Shown here: piece after piece, positions 46,182 to 53,229 of the stretch
How positions within the stretch are numbered: position 1 is the stretch's first letter
Layout of the letters: every line of letters starts with the position of its first letter
From: CAVOJV01 sp963696325
GTDB lineage: Bacteria; Pseudomonadota; Gammaproteobacteria; Competibacterales; Competibacteraceae
Assembly: GCA_963696325.1 (NCBI GenBank)
Contig: CAVOJV010000037.1
Coordinates: forward strand, 1 to 53,229
Direction: 5' to 3'
Length of the DNA: 53,229 bases
The notes under the pieces: generated by a model
The model's database searches: none
Told to the model about the DNA's origin: nothing
What the model saw: only the letters and a program-made list of their open reading frames with translations
Position numbers and translations under genes: made by a program

Positions 46182-46199
46182 ATGTGACATTGTCACATG
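46181..46199. repeat. Perfect hairpin abutting the IS right end
   Basis: CATGTGACATTGTCACATG is a 19-bp palindrome with 9-bp arms around a single T. Its first base is the last base of the IS. It may be the target feature the IS prefers, or an operator or terminator that belonged to the adjacent host sequence. Confidence 0.6.
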
Positions 46200-46442
46200 G
46201 CGAAGATCGGGAAATTGCAGGATATCAACGATGACACCCAGTACCATCTGGCCCCTGACGGGAATGGAATGAGCGCTGTGGCCGAAGGAAACGTGGCCTC
46301 CCACACGTTCGACATCGTCTGGCCGGCCCAGAGTTCAATCCTAAAAAACCCCGATCCAGCGGCTGGTCATGACTATGATATCATGCCCAATTCCTGTAGT
46401 GTGTGTCACGATTTCGCCCGGATCAGCGGGGACGGTGACTGA
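46197..46442 (+). pseudogene. Fragment with a CxxCH heme motif, perhaps end of a multiheme cytochrome
   Basis: The 81-codon frame begins inside the palindrome next to the IS, so its start is probably not native. It contains YHLAPDGNGMSAVAEGNVAS, SHTFDIVWPAQSSIL and, near the end, NSCSVCHDFARIS with one CxxCH site, then a stop after seven residues. That pattern is seen at the C-terminus of multiheme c-type cytochromes. The upstream part is missing. Confidence 0.4.
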
Positions 46443-46577
46443 CCTGCCATTGAAGTTCTGCACACCGTTCTCCGTTATGTAGGCTTGTGGATTGGTTTGC
46501 AGGTGATTAAGGCGACAACATAGTCACCTGCAAGCCAGTCTTCCACAGCCATTCCGTAAAGAGAACCGCCTGGAAAC

Positions 46578-47350
46578 TCAGATCAATGAGGGCTGTGTGG
46601 TGCAGGCAATGCGGTCGGTGACACTCAGAATTGTCAAGCGAAGATGTCCTGCCCTGGCGTAACCGACAACTCGGGGCGGACTAGCGTCCTTTGGAAGTGC
46701 CCTGTGCCCAAAAACAGACGCTGCTTCTCGGCCCATCACGCGCAGGATGGGCGCTTCACCCAGTTGGGTGCGGTGACAGTGAATCGCGGCGATCTTCGCC
46801 GCCCATGCGGCTGCAACATCTACGGTGTGTGTGATGACCGCATCTGGCACAGTATGGATTTGTGTCATACCCAACGTTGTGGCTAATGTCTGCGGTACGG
46901 CGAGCGTGTACAGGGCGGCGATCGTCACGGTGCGGCGAAAGACCTCAGCAGCAAAGCGGCCAATGGCAACGTGATCGGGGTGGCCGGAGACACCATCCGG
47001 CCCATAGGTGAGGATCGCCTGCGGTCGCGGCGCGTCGGCGACCGCCAGGATCTCGGCGACTATCCGTTCGGGATCAGCATCGGCTAGCTGACCGTCCACA
47101 TAGTCGAGCAGATCGGCGGCTGAATACCCAGCGCGACGCAGGCACAGCGTAGCTCACGCTCGCGCACGGCGGGCAGTTGCTCTGGCGTGCACAGCGGTGG
47201 GTCGCCGCACGAACCTGCCTGACCGCGGGTGGCGGTGAGCACTTGCACATGCACGCCACTTCGGGCCAGCAGCGCCAGCGTTCCGCCGCAGCGGAAGGTT
47301 TCGTCATCAGGGTGGGCAAAAATGGCGAGTAGTGCCAAGTTGTTGGTCAT
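46578..47350 (-). CDS. PIG-L/LmbE-family deacetylase (one frameshift)
   Basis: The N-terminus LALLAIFAHPDDETFRCGG carries the zinc motif HPDDE, and VLTATRGQAGSCGDP follows. A frameshift near 47,095 then leads into a second part with ILTYGPDGVSGHPDHVAIGR, carrying the third zinc histidine. Members remove acetyl groups from N-acetylglucosamine derivatives such as mycothiol or bacillithiol precursors. The C-terminal 30 residues are unusual and could be altered by another indel. It stands alone between an IS fragment region and IS630. Confidence 0.8.
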
Positions 47351-47452
47351 TGTGTAGAACTTCGCTCAGAAATGGGTGACTGATAGTTCACCGTTTTGGG
47401 ATTCTCGCATCGTATGCGATGCTCTGCGAGAGTGCAAGCAGGATTTCCCTGC

Positions 47453-48581
47453 TATACTCCCCACGGGAGCTGATTGCGGTTTCGACGACTTGATTGTTGC
47501 ACGTCTCGTCGTGCATAATGTGAAGCATGACGATCCAACTGACCTTCACACCCGAAGTCCAAAAAGAGTTGAACTACGAGCGTTATCATCATCCCGTACC
47601 GATGGTGCAGCGGCGTATGGAAGTGCTTTGGCTCAAGAGCCACGGCTTGCCCCATGAACAAATCGCACGCTTGGCAGGTCTCTCTGAAAACACCATCCGG
47701 GACTACTTCCTGCTGTATCAAGCCGGTGGTCTGGACAAACTGAAGGAAGTCAATCTGTACCGACCGACCAGCGAGCTGGCTGCGCACAGCACCTCCCTGG
47801 AGGAGCATTTCCGCCAGCATCCGCCGGCGACAATCAAGGCGGCGCAGCACGAGATTGAGCAGTTAACCGGCATCAAGCGTAGCGAGACGCAGGTGCGCGA
47901 ATTCCTGAAAAAAAACTCAATTACCGTTGCCGCAAAGTCGGCATGATCCCGGCCAAAGCCGATCCAGAGCAACAAGCGGTCTATCTGCAAGATGTACTTG
48001 AACCGCGGTTAGCCGAGGCAAAAGCTGGGGTGCGCGCCGTCTTCTTTGTCGATGCTGCGCACTTCGTCCTCGCTGCCTTTCTGGGCTATCTCTGGTCGTT
48101 GGAGCGCATCTTCATCCAAGCGCCCTCGGGTCGCCAACGCTTCAACGTATTGGGCGCTTTGAATGCAGTCACCCATGAACTCATAACGGTGACCAATGAC
48201 ACCTACATCAACGCCGCGAGTGTTTGTGAACTGTTACATAAACTGGCCGCTTTGCAGCTCGACGTGCCGATCACGCTCTTCCTGGACAATGCCCGCTACC
48301 AAAAATGCGCCTTGGTGCAGACCACTGCGCAAGGGTTGCACATTGAACTCTGCTTTCTACCGCCTTACTCGCCCAACCTCAACCTGATCGAGCGGCTATG
48401 GAAGTTTGTCAAGAAAGAGTGCCTGTATTCCGAGTACTATTCCGACTTCACAAAGTTCAAGACGGCGATCCGTGACTGTTTGGGCAAGACGCATACCACA
48501 CACAAGGAAGCGCTGGATTCGCTGTTAACTCTGCGCTTTCAGACTCTTGAGAAGCCGCAGTCTGTGACCTTGTGAAGTATA
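47453..48581 (+). mobile_element. IS630-family insertion sequence with TA target duplication
   Basis: The ends are imperfect inverted repeats of about 31 bp (22 of 31 match), both beginning TATACT: left at 47453, right ending at 48581. The TA dinucleotide at each edge is the target duplication IS630 elements make. Inside is a single transposase read in two frames. At about 1.13 kb it is a standard size for the family. Confidence 0.85.
47527..48575 (+). CDS. IS630 transposase made by -1 frameshift (orfA/orfB)
   Basis: The first frame (47527-47946) is a helix-turn-helix DNA-binding part: LPHEQIARLAGLSENTIRDY. The second (47943-48575, one frame back) holds the DDE domain: FFVDAAHFVLAAF (first D), LFLDNARYQKCALV (second D), and PYSPNLNLIERLWKFVKKEC (final E). 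A run of eight A at 47907-47914 lies at the end of FLKK. A -1 slip there continues into LNYRCRKVGMIPAKAD, which matches the usual IS630 linker. Programmed frameshifting is known in this family, so the two frames probably make one protein of about 350 residues. Confidence 0.88.
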
Positions 48582-48617
48582 ACGTGTTCGCGTCTGCTCA
48601 AGGAGACAATCCACCTC

Positions 48618-49101
48618 ATGACCAAGCATTGCTTGACCCTACTGCTGCTCATTGCAGCCTTGCTTGCTACGGGCTGCCAGCCGATCACGCCAGTGGCAGA
48701 CCGTCAGCTCGAAGTCGCCGCCAAGGGCGCGGAGGTGATGCCCTTCGACCTGGAACGGACGACCCACGTCTTTAGCAAGCAGGAGCATGGCGGCGTGCAG
48801 CAGGTGATCGCAGACGATGGCGACGCCGAGCAGATCGCCTTGATCCGCGCCCACCTGGCGGAGGAAGCGGCGCGCTTCAGCCTGGGCAACTTCCACGACC
48901 CCACGATGATCCACGGCGAGCAGATGGCCGGCCTCCCGACTGATGATGGGCGCCAGCCAAATCACGATCGATTACAGCGAGTTGCCCAACGGCGCCCAAA
49001 TTCTCTACACTACCGCCGACCCGGCGCTGGTCACGGCCATCCACCGCTGGTTCGACGCCCAGGTAGCCGATCATGGCGCGCACGCCACGGATCACCAGTA
49101 G
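48618..49101 (+). CDS. Predicted lipoprotein of unknown function (one frameshift)
   Basis: The N-terminus MTKHCLTLLLLIAALLATGC is a lipoprotein signal with the lipobox LATGC (lipidated cysteine at 20). The mature part contains THVFSKQEHGGVQQVIADDG, EQIALIRAHLAEEAARFSLG and FHDPTMIHGEQMAGL. After a frameshift near 48,933 it continues MMGASQITIDYSELPNGAQI and IHRWFDAQVADHGAHATDHQ, ending at TAG 49099. This matches a conserved family often mislabelled as aspartate carbamoyltransferase; its true function is unknown. It has a GGAG site (AAGGAG) upstream. Confidence 0.75.
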
Positions 49102-49171
49102 CGTCGGCCTGTACCACGTGGTGCTCGAAGCGCAAGATAGCGGCAGCCGCGGGACAAATGCCATAGCGTGT

Positions 49172-49342
49172 TCATAGAAGTGAGCCTGACTTGGTGTTCA
49201 TGCGGCGATTCAGACGGCACGCCGCCGAGCAGTAACGCACCTCTGCCCAGTTATTGCGCCATTTCTTGCGCCATGTGAACGGACGTGCGCACCAAGCACA
49301 AACCTTGGCCGGCAACTCAGATTTCTTACGGATAGGTGGCAT
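49172..49342 (-). CDS. DUF2256-family small zinc-ribbon-like protein
   Basis: This 56-residue protein reads MPPIRKKSELPAKVCAWC and continues with RPFTWRKKW, VRYCSAACRLNRR. The two CxxC-type pairs (CAWC and CSAAC) and the WRKKW box are the DUF2256 signature. Function is unknown; members often lie near photolyase/cryptochrome genes, but none is present here. The short N-terminus without a strong ribosome-binding site is normal for the family. Confidence 0.85.
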   Translation of the reverse strand: MPPIRKKSELPAKVCAWCARPFTWRKKWRNNWAEVRYCSAACRLNRRMNTKSGSLL

Positions 49343-49488
49343 AGAAGATAGCTCGCAGCCTTGTGAACGAAGTGCTGAGCAGCTACTGGCGACATTCAGG
49401 GCTTTGCGTGGTATAAAAAGTTCTTCTCTTTGTTGCGACGTTCCTGCGGAGCTTCAACTTTTCCAATATCTCTTTGATTTTCTCCAGG

Positions 49489-49717
49489 TCATGTTCCTAC
49501 CGACTCTACCGTGGGCTTCAATGTCGCAGATTGGTCTAAGCGACTGGAAAGCGCAAAAAACGTCGGCGCCCAAAGACCGACGAAGATACCAAATCGTTCA
49601 CCGTGGGCAGTGTCCGGCTCCTTGGACATGAACCAAATCGCGATCGACGCAATAATCGAGCCGAACCCGGCAGCAAAGCAAATGTTGCTTAAAGACGCGC
49701 AAGTTTGCAGTTGACAT
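49489..49717 (-). CDS. Small two-helix membrane protein (frameshift near the start)
   Basis: After ATG 49717 (MSTANLRV) the frame breaks near 49,695 and continues LSNICFAAGFGSIIASIAIW, a membrane helix. Then follow FMSKEPDTAHGERFGIFVGL and a second helix WAPTFFALSSRL, ending at TGA 49489. The centre (GERFGIFVGLWAPTFFAL) resembles DQGLFVGIWVPSILSFGAL in the protein at 49,994, so the two are paralogues. Total length is a multiple of three plus one, consistent with one indel. Function unknown. Confidence 0.6.
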
Positions 49718-49878
49718 GTTTTCTCCCTCGTGAGATATGAATACAGCTATATTGGAATACAAGAATACGCTATCCGTAACTACGCCTCTTCTCCACCCAA
49801 AGCTGACATGGCGTGGCCAGTGCCATGTGTGTCGAGCCGAAAACTGACCTATGTTTTATGATAGTCTTTGAGACTATT

Positions 49879-50001
49879 CTACTTTGACGCTGTCGCTTTG
49901 GATTTTTTTGCTCGCCAATCCAGGAAGGCTGCTAACGTGAGCGGCCCGACAGCTATCATAGTTGCAACCACACCCCATGCAAACAGGATTGCATCACTCA
50001 T
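49879..50001 (-). CDS. 40-residue single-helix membrane protein
   Basis: The frame MSDAILFAWGVVATMIAVGP, then LTLAAFLDWRAKKSKATASK, has one membrane helix followed by a basic tail. Its ATG overlaps the stop of the upstream 61-residue protein by eight bases (ATGAGTGA), so the two are translationally coupled. It is like small accessory subunits of membrane complexes in size, but no family is recognisable. Confidence 0.65.
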   Translation of the reverse strand: MSDAILFAWGVVATMIAVGPLTLAAFLDWRAKKSKATASK

Positions 50002-50179
50002 TTTTCGCTGCTTCCGGCCAAAAGAGGGCGCCAAAACTCAGAATTGACGGCACCCAGATGCCAACGAATAGGCCCTGATCCTTGGAACCCGAAAACCAAA
50101 GGTAGATCGACAAAAGAAACGATAGTGCCGCAGCAAGCAAGATAGACCCCTTGATTACATTCAGATTGGATTTCACCAT
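49994..50179 (-). CDS. 61-residue two-helix membrane protein
   Basis: ATG 50179 is preceded by AAGGAG eight bases upstream. The protein is MVKSNLNVIKG, helix SILLAAALSFLLSIYLWF, loop SGSKDQG, helix LFVGIWVPSILSFGALFW, end PEAAKNE. It heads a group of three tiny membrane proteins on the minus strand (49,489 to 50,179). Its GC content is lower than that of the ars genes next to it, so the group may come from another source. Function unknown. Confidence 0.75.
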   Translation of the reverse strand: MVKSNLNVIKGSILLAAALSFLLSIYLWFSGSKDQGLFVGIWVPSILSFGALFWPEAAKNE

Positions 50180-50361
50180 GTGATTACTCCTTCCGTTAAT
50201 TTTTTTTCTCGCCCAGCAGCTAGCCCTAGCCATCTCAAAGTCCTGCCAATCAATTACTCCATCGCTCTACCAAAACGGTTAAAGACTTATCATTGAAATA
50301 ACTATTGCGAAACTGTTACAAAACTTATACAAAAATTCTACCTCATGATGGTTATGTTGTG

Positions 50362-50377
50362 TGTGAACAAGTTCACA
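50362..50377. promoter_or_regulatory. Perfect dyad TGTGAACAAGTTCACA
   Basis: Seven-base arms around AA, 48 bp upstream of the arsR -35 box and about 185 bp upstream of the divergent small membrane gene. It could be an operator for either direction. No regulator is assigned. Confidence 0.5.
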
Positions 50378-50424
50378 ATTGTGGACTTTTGCCTGCACTA
50401 GAAAAAAACACACCGTCGCCCGAT

Positions 50425-50453
50425 TTGACAGGTGCATTCGATGCGACTATATT
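50425..50453 (+). promoter_or_regulatory. Sigma-70 promoter of the ars operon
   Basis: TTGACA at 50425-50430 and TATATT at 50448-50453 with a 17-base spacer. It is as close to consensus as any in the window. It lies upstream of arsR, and the candidate operator at 50,466 covers the expected start of transcription. It rules out the open frame start at 50305 as the real arsR start. Confidence 0.82.
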
Positions 50454-50465
50454 AACATTTAATAG

Positions 50466-50481
50466 TTCAACGGCAATTGAA
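50466..50481. promoter_or_regulatory. Candidate ArsR operator, copy 1 (TTCAA-N6-TTGAA)
   Basis: TTCAACGGCAATTGAA lies 12 bp after the -10 box, where a bound repressor would block transcription. The same spaced dyad occurs before arsD. The repeated dyad and its placement support ArsR binding; it is not a known experimental site. Confidence 0.6.
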
Positions 50482-50502
50482 TCGTCCGGCGGAGAGTCAT
50501 AC

Positions 50503-50889
50503 TTGATCGCTTCTGTAACAACCACAGCCGACATGGACCGACTGGCCCGCCAACTGAAGGTTCTGGCCAAACCCAACCGCCTGCGCATGGTCGACCTGCT
50601 CATGGCAGGGGTGCAGTGCAACTGCGAACTCGGCGACGCATTGGGGATGGCGCCCAACTTGATTTCCCACCACCTGCGCATCCTGCGTGAGGTGGGGCTG
50701 GTGGAAGTCGAGCGGGACGCGGTCGATGCGCTGTTGGGTTTACTACTCGATCGACCGGTCGACGTGGCGGAGCTGGCGCAGACCTTCGGCGCCTTCTTCG
50801 ATCCCACGCGCATCAAGGAGCGTCACCCGGCTTGCGGCCCACAGGGGTCGTTCGTGCGGGTTGACGAGATTTTGGCAGCAGTCGCCTGA
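50503..50889 (+). CDS. arsR: ArsR-family metalloregulator
   Basis: The winged-helix repressor contains DRLARQLKVLAKPNRLRMVD, then the metal site VQCNCELG (C39 and C41), and the recognition helix APNLISHHLRILREVGLVEV. A TTG at 50503 with GGAGAG upstream is the likely start, since the promoter lies 50 bp before it; ATG 50533 is an alternative. The wing (expected R-W-V-Y-Y-S-I-D-R) is out of frame between about 50,728 and 50,770 by two compensating indels. The C-terminus (RIKERHPACGPQGSFVRVDE) matches Chloroflexi-type ArsR. It would repress its own operon until As(III) binds. Confidence 0.85.
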   Translation: MIASVTTTADMDRLARQLKVLAKPNRLRMVDLLMAGVQCNCELGDALGMAPNLISHHLRILREVGLVEVERDAVDALLGLLLDRPVDVAELAQTFGAFFDPTRIKERHPACGPQGSFVRVDEILAAVA

Positions 50890-50906
50890 TTTTTTTTGGC
50901 TTATAG

Positions 50907-50922
50907 TTCAACAAGGATTGAA
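50907..50922. promoter_or_regulatory. Candidate ArsR operator, copy 2, upstream of arsD
   Basis: TTCAACAAGGATTGAA has the same arms and the same 6-base spacer as the copy at 50,466, but lies just before the arsD start, covering its ribosome-binding region. Its repeat across 440 bp is unlikely by chance and suggests a second control point. Confidence 0.55.
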
Positions 50923-50925
50923 ACA

Positions 50926-51294
50926 ATGGACACCATTTCGTTTTTCAACGACGTGACAGCCGAACCGACCCACCCCGCGCAGCCGGTGCTGGTCGAGATT
51001 TTTGACCCGCCCATGTGCTGTTCTACCGGGCTCTGTGGCCCGACCATAGATCAGACTCTGCTCACGGTCAATGAGATGCTGATGACGCTGCAGGCGGAGG
51101 GCATCGGGGTGGAGCGTTATCAGATGACGAGCCATCCCCAGAAGTTCATCCAAAACCCGGCGGTGATGCAGCTTGTGCGCGCCCAGCAGATGGCCGCGCT
51201 GCCGATTACCCTGGTGCGTGGGGAGGTGATCAAGGTCGGCGCGTATCCTGCCTTGACCGAAATCAAGACGCACTTGAATGGCGCGACCGGATGA
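50926..51294 (+). CDS. arsD: ArsD arsenic metallochaperone
   Basis: The 122-residue protein delivers As(III) to ArsA and acts as a weak regulator. The As-binding cysteines are C31, C32 and C37 in PPMCCSTGLCG, as in family members. IDQTLLTVNEMLMTLQAEGI, HPQKFIQNPAVMQLV and LPITLVRGEVIKVGAYPAL follow the family pattern. It starts 3 bp after the second dyad and overlaps arsA by ATGA, so the two are coupled. Confidence 0.93.
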   Translation: MDTISFFNDVTAEPTHPAQPVLVEIFDPPMCCSTGLCGPTIDQTLLTVNEMLMTLQAEGIGVERYQMTSHPQKFIQNPAVMQLVRAQQMAALPITLVRGEVIKVGAYPALTEIKTHLNGATG

Positions 51295-53118
51295 AGACCC
51301 AATTCATCTTCTTTTCCGGCAAGGGTGGGGTGGGCAAAACCAGCATGGCCTGCACCCACGCCGTGCGCTATGCTGACGAGGGGAAACGCACCCTGATCGT
51401 CACGACCGACCCAGCCTCCAACCTGGCGGACGTCTTCGAGCAGGAGATCGGGCATCAGATTACGCCCATTGCGGGCATCCCAAAGCTGTGGGCCATGGAA
51501 ATTGACCCCGACCGCGCCACCAGGAGTACATCGATCGGCGCTGGCCCCATCCGTGCTGCGTTCCCGGCGCCGATGGTGCAAGTGATGGAGGAGCAGATGA
51601 GCGGCCCCTGCACCGCGGAAGTGGCCGCTTTCGACCGCTTCACCGATTTCGTCGTGATGGATGCGTCCGCACCCGAATTCGACGTCATCATTTTCGACAC
51701 GGCGCCCACCGGGCACACCATCCGCCTGCTGGAACTGCCCGCCGAATGGAGCCAGTCCATCGACGCCGCCAGCGCCGGCAGTGGGCAGACCTGCATCGGT
51801 CCGGCGGCGGCCATTCAAGATGCCAAACACAAATACGAACGTGCTTTGGGATCCTCCGCGATGAGAGCCGCACGACCTTTATTTTTGTCCTGCACCCCGA
51901 AGCGATCGCCATCAAGGAGACAAAACGCGCCATCAGCGAACTGGGCAAACTGGACATCCACACCCATCACCTAATCGTCAACGGTATCATCCCGGCCAGC
52001 GAAAAAGCCAACGCGCTCTTTGCCACGCGGGCCGAGATGCACGCGCGCTACCTGGCAAGATCGGCGCGAACTGCCGTATCCGGCGCAGCGCATGACCTTG
52101 CTGTCAGGCGAGATCAAAGGCGCGGCGAGTCTGCGCCAGGTGGCGAAAATCTTCTTCGACGGCGCCCAGGCCATAGACTTGCCTGCCGCGACGAACGGCA
52201 AACCCATTCAGACGGTACGGCACTCCCGCGACGACATTCTGCCCCGCATCCAACCCAACAGCCAGCGCCGCACCGTCTTTTTTGCCGGCAAGGGCGGCGT
52301 TGGCAAGACGGTCGCTTCGTGCATAACGGCGGTCTGGCTGGCACAGCAGGGCTACAAAACCCTGCTCTTGACCACCGACCCGGCGGCGCACCTGGGCGAC
52401 GTGCTGGGCCAGCCCGTGGGCGATACGCCGGCGCCGCTGGCAGGGTTGCCCGACCTTGTGGGCGGTGAAGATCGACCCCAAAGCAGCCGCCGAGATATAC
52501 ACGGCGCGCATCCTGAACGATGCCCGCCAGCGTGGCCGCCCGGAAGCGGCGATCCGGTCATGGCGGAGGAACTCGATTCGCCCTGCACGGAAGAGATGGC
52601 GGCCTTCGACCAGTTCATCGACTACGCCTCTCAGTCCGAGTGGGAGAGGGTGGTCTTTGACACCGCGCCCACCGGCCATACCCTGCGCCTGCTGGAACTG
52701 CCCATGGACTGGAGCCAGCAGATGGACGTGAAGGTCTTTGCCTCGGTGGACACAGGGCCGCCGATAACGTGGCCAAGCAGCGCTTCGGCCAGGTGATCGA
52801 GATGATGCGCGACCCGGACGCAGCACCTTTGCCTTTGTCATGTACCCCGAGTCCACCCCGATCATCGAGGCCTGGCTCAGCCAGGAACTGGCTACGCTCG
52901 ACATCCCCACCGGGCTGGTCGTGGCGAACTTGGTCATCCCGGCGGAGCAGGCTACCACGCCCTTTATCCGTGCCCGTTACGCCATGCAAGAAAAATACCT
53001 AGCTGAAATCGGCGAACGCTTTAACGTACCGATCTTGCAAATCCCACTTCTGCCCCAAGAAGTAAAAGGGCTGGAGATGTTAGCGGCGTTGGGCGAGCAA
53101 ATATATAATAGTTTATGA
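51291..53118 (+). CDS. arsA: ArsA arsenite-translocating ATPase (several frameshifts)
   Basis: Pieces in all three frames join into a full-length, internally duplicated ATPase of about 605 residues. Half 1 has the P-loop FFSGKGGVGKTS (residues 7-18) and DTAPTGHTIRLLELP; half 2 has FFAGKGGVGKTVAS and DTAPTGHTLRLLELP. The arsenite-site cysteines SGPCTAE and DSPCTEE sit in each half, and the last stretch IPLLPQEVKGLEML is conserved. Frame changes occur near 51,525, 51,845, 52,060, 52,460, 52,550, 52,755 and 52,825. It powers As(III) export, usually with ArsB. No arsB lies in the window. Confidence 0.9.
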
Positions 53119-53223
53119 ACCGGCCAAGGCCACCGGGACAGAGCCGAGGAAATCGTCCCGGCATTCCGCAGTGTGCGGGATGCCATTGAACGCGATATTG
53201 ATCCACTTTCTCGCTCAGTTTGA
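53117..53223 (+). pseudogene. arsC: C-terminal tail of arsenate reductase arsC
   Basis: Directly after the arsA stop the sequence reads PAKATGTE and, after one frameshift near 53,143, EEIVPAFRSVRDAIERDI and ends at TGA 53221. This is the C-terminal signature of thioredoxin-linked, low-molecular-weight-phosphatase-type ArsC. The catalytic P-loop (CxxxxxR) and most of the gene are absent, and no start codon fits. So arsC was truncated by deletion or joined in assembly. Confidence 0.6.
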
Positions 53224-53229
53224 ACAGTA

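Noticed and set aside
50305..50532. Upstream start of arsR adding 66 or more residues
   Set aside because: A consensus promoter lies inside it (50,425-50,453), so transcription starts downstream; the added residues do not match ArsR proteins.

Overview
The window reads as three unrelated pieces of DNA joined end to end, most likely a metagenome-derived contig. Positions 1 to about 32,850 look like one gammaproteobacterial chromosome: moderate GC, mostly intact genes, and the core order tig-clpP-clpX-lon-hupB-ppiD-fabI, with cysS and a tRNA cluster upstream of tig and mutY-yggX nearby, an order also known from Pseudomonas-type gammaproteobacteria. Positions about 32,870 to 40,750 are very GC-rich, look actinobacterial and carry indels in almost every gene. 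Positions about 40,800 to 53,229 look largely Chloroflexi-like, are also rich in indels, and carry two intact insertion sequences; an AT-richer stretch at about 49,170-50,500 may come from yet another source.

Gammaproteobacterial part. Positions 1-7,590 hold an exopolysaccharide cluster: a family-4 glycosyltransferase and an AlgD-like GDP-mannose 6-dehydrogenase on the minus strand, then a second glycosyltransferase, a heparinase II/III-type lyase, a GtrB-like polyprenyl-phosphate glycosyltransferase (two frameshifts) and a GtrA-like membrane protein on the plus strand. A group II intron with an RT-maturase-HNH protein (7,978 to about 10,300) separates it from tRNA-Phe, yggX and mutY. Positions 12-20 kb hold two SDR enzymes, an unrecognised protein, cytochrome c4, a hot-dog thioesterase, two small conserved membrane proteins, a LysR remnant, an orphan YejA-type binding protein and fabI. 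Positions 20-29 kb are the protein quality-control block (ppiD, hupB, lon, clpX, clpP, tig) with three tRNAs; 29-32.8 kb hold five tRNAs, cysS and gltX.

Actinobacterial part. A 5'-truncated alpha/beta hydrolase is followed by a single-GAF DevS/DosS-like histidine kinase, a CtpF-like P-type ATPase, an erythromycin-esterase domain, a phosphoribosyltransferase-dienelactone hydrolase protein and a small DUF4177-like protein. These are the gene families of the mycobacterial DosR dormancy regulon, and DosR-box-like dyads lie upstream of three of them.

Chloroflexi-like part. A truncated MFS transporter, a Gfo/Idh/MocA oxidoreductase and a cobalamin-binding mutase-like protein form an apparent operon of unknown pathway. 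It is cut by a 1,736-bp ISKra4-like element with perfect 17-bp ends. Then come a CxxCH-bearing fragment, a PIG-L deacetylase, a complete IS630 element with TA duplications and a slippery A8 run, a lipoprotein, a DUF2256 protein, three tiny membrane proteins, and an arsenic operon arsR-arsD-arsA followed by the tail of arsC. The arsR promoter (TTGACA-17-TATATT) and two copies of a TTCAA-N6-TTGAA dyad, before arsR and arsD, explain its likely autoregulation.
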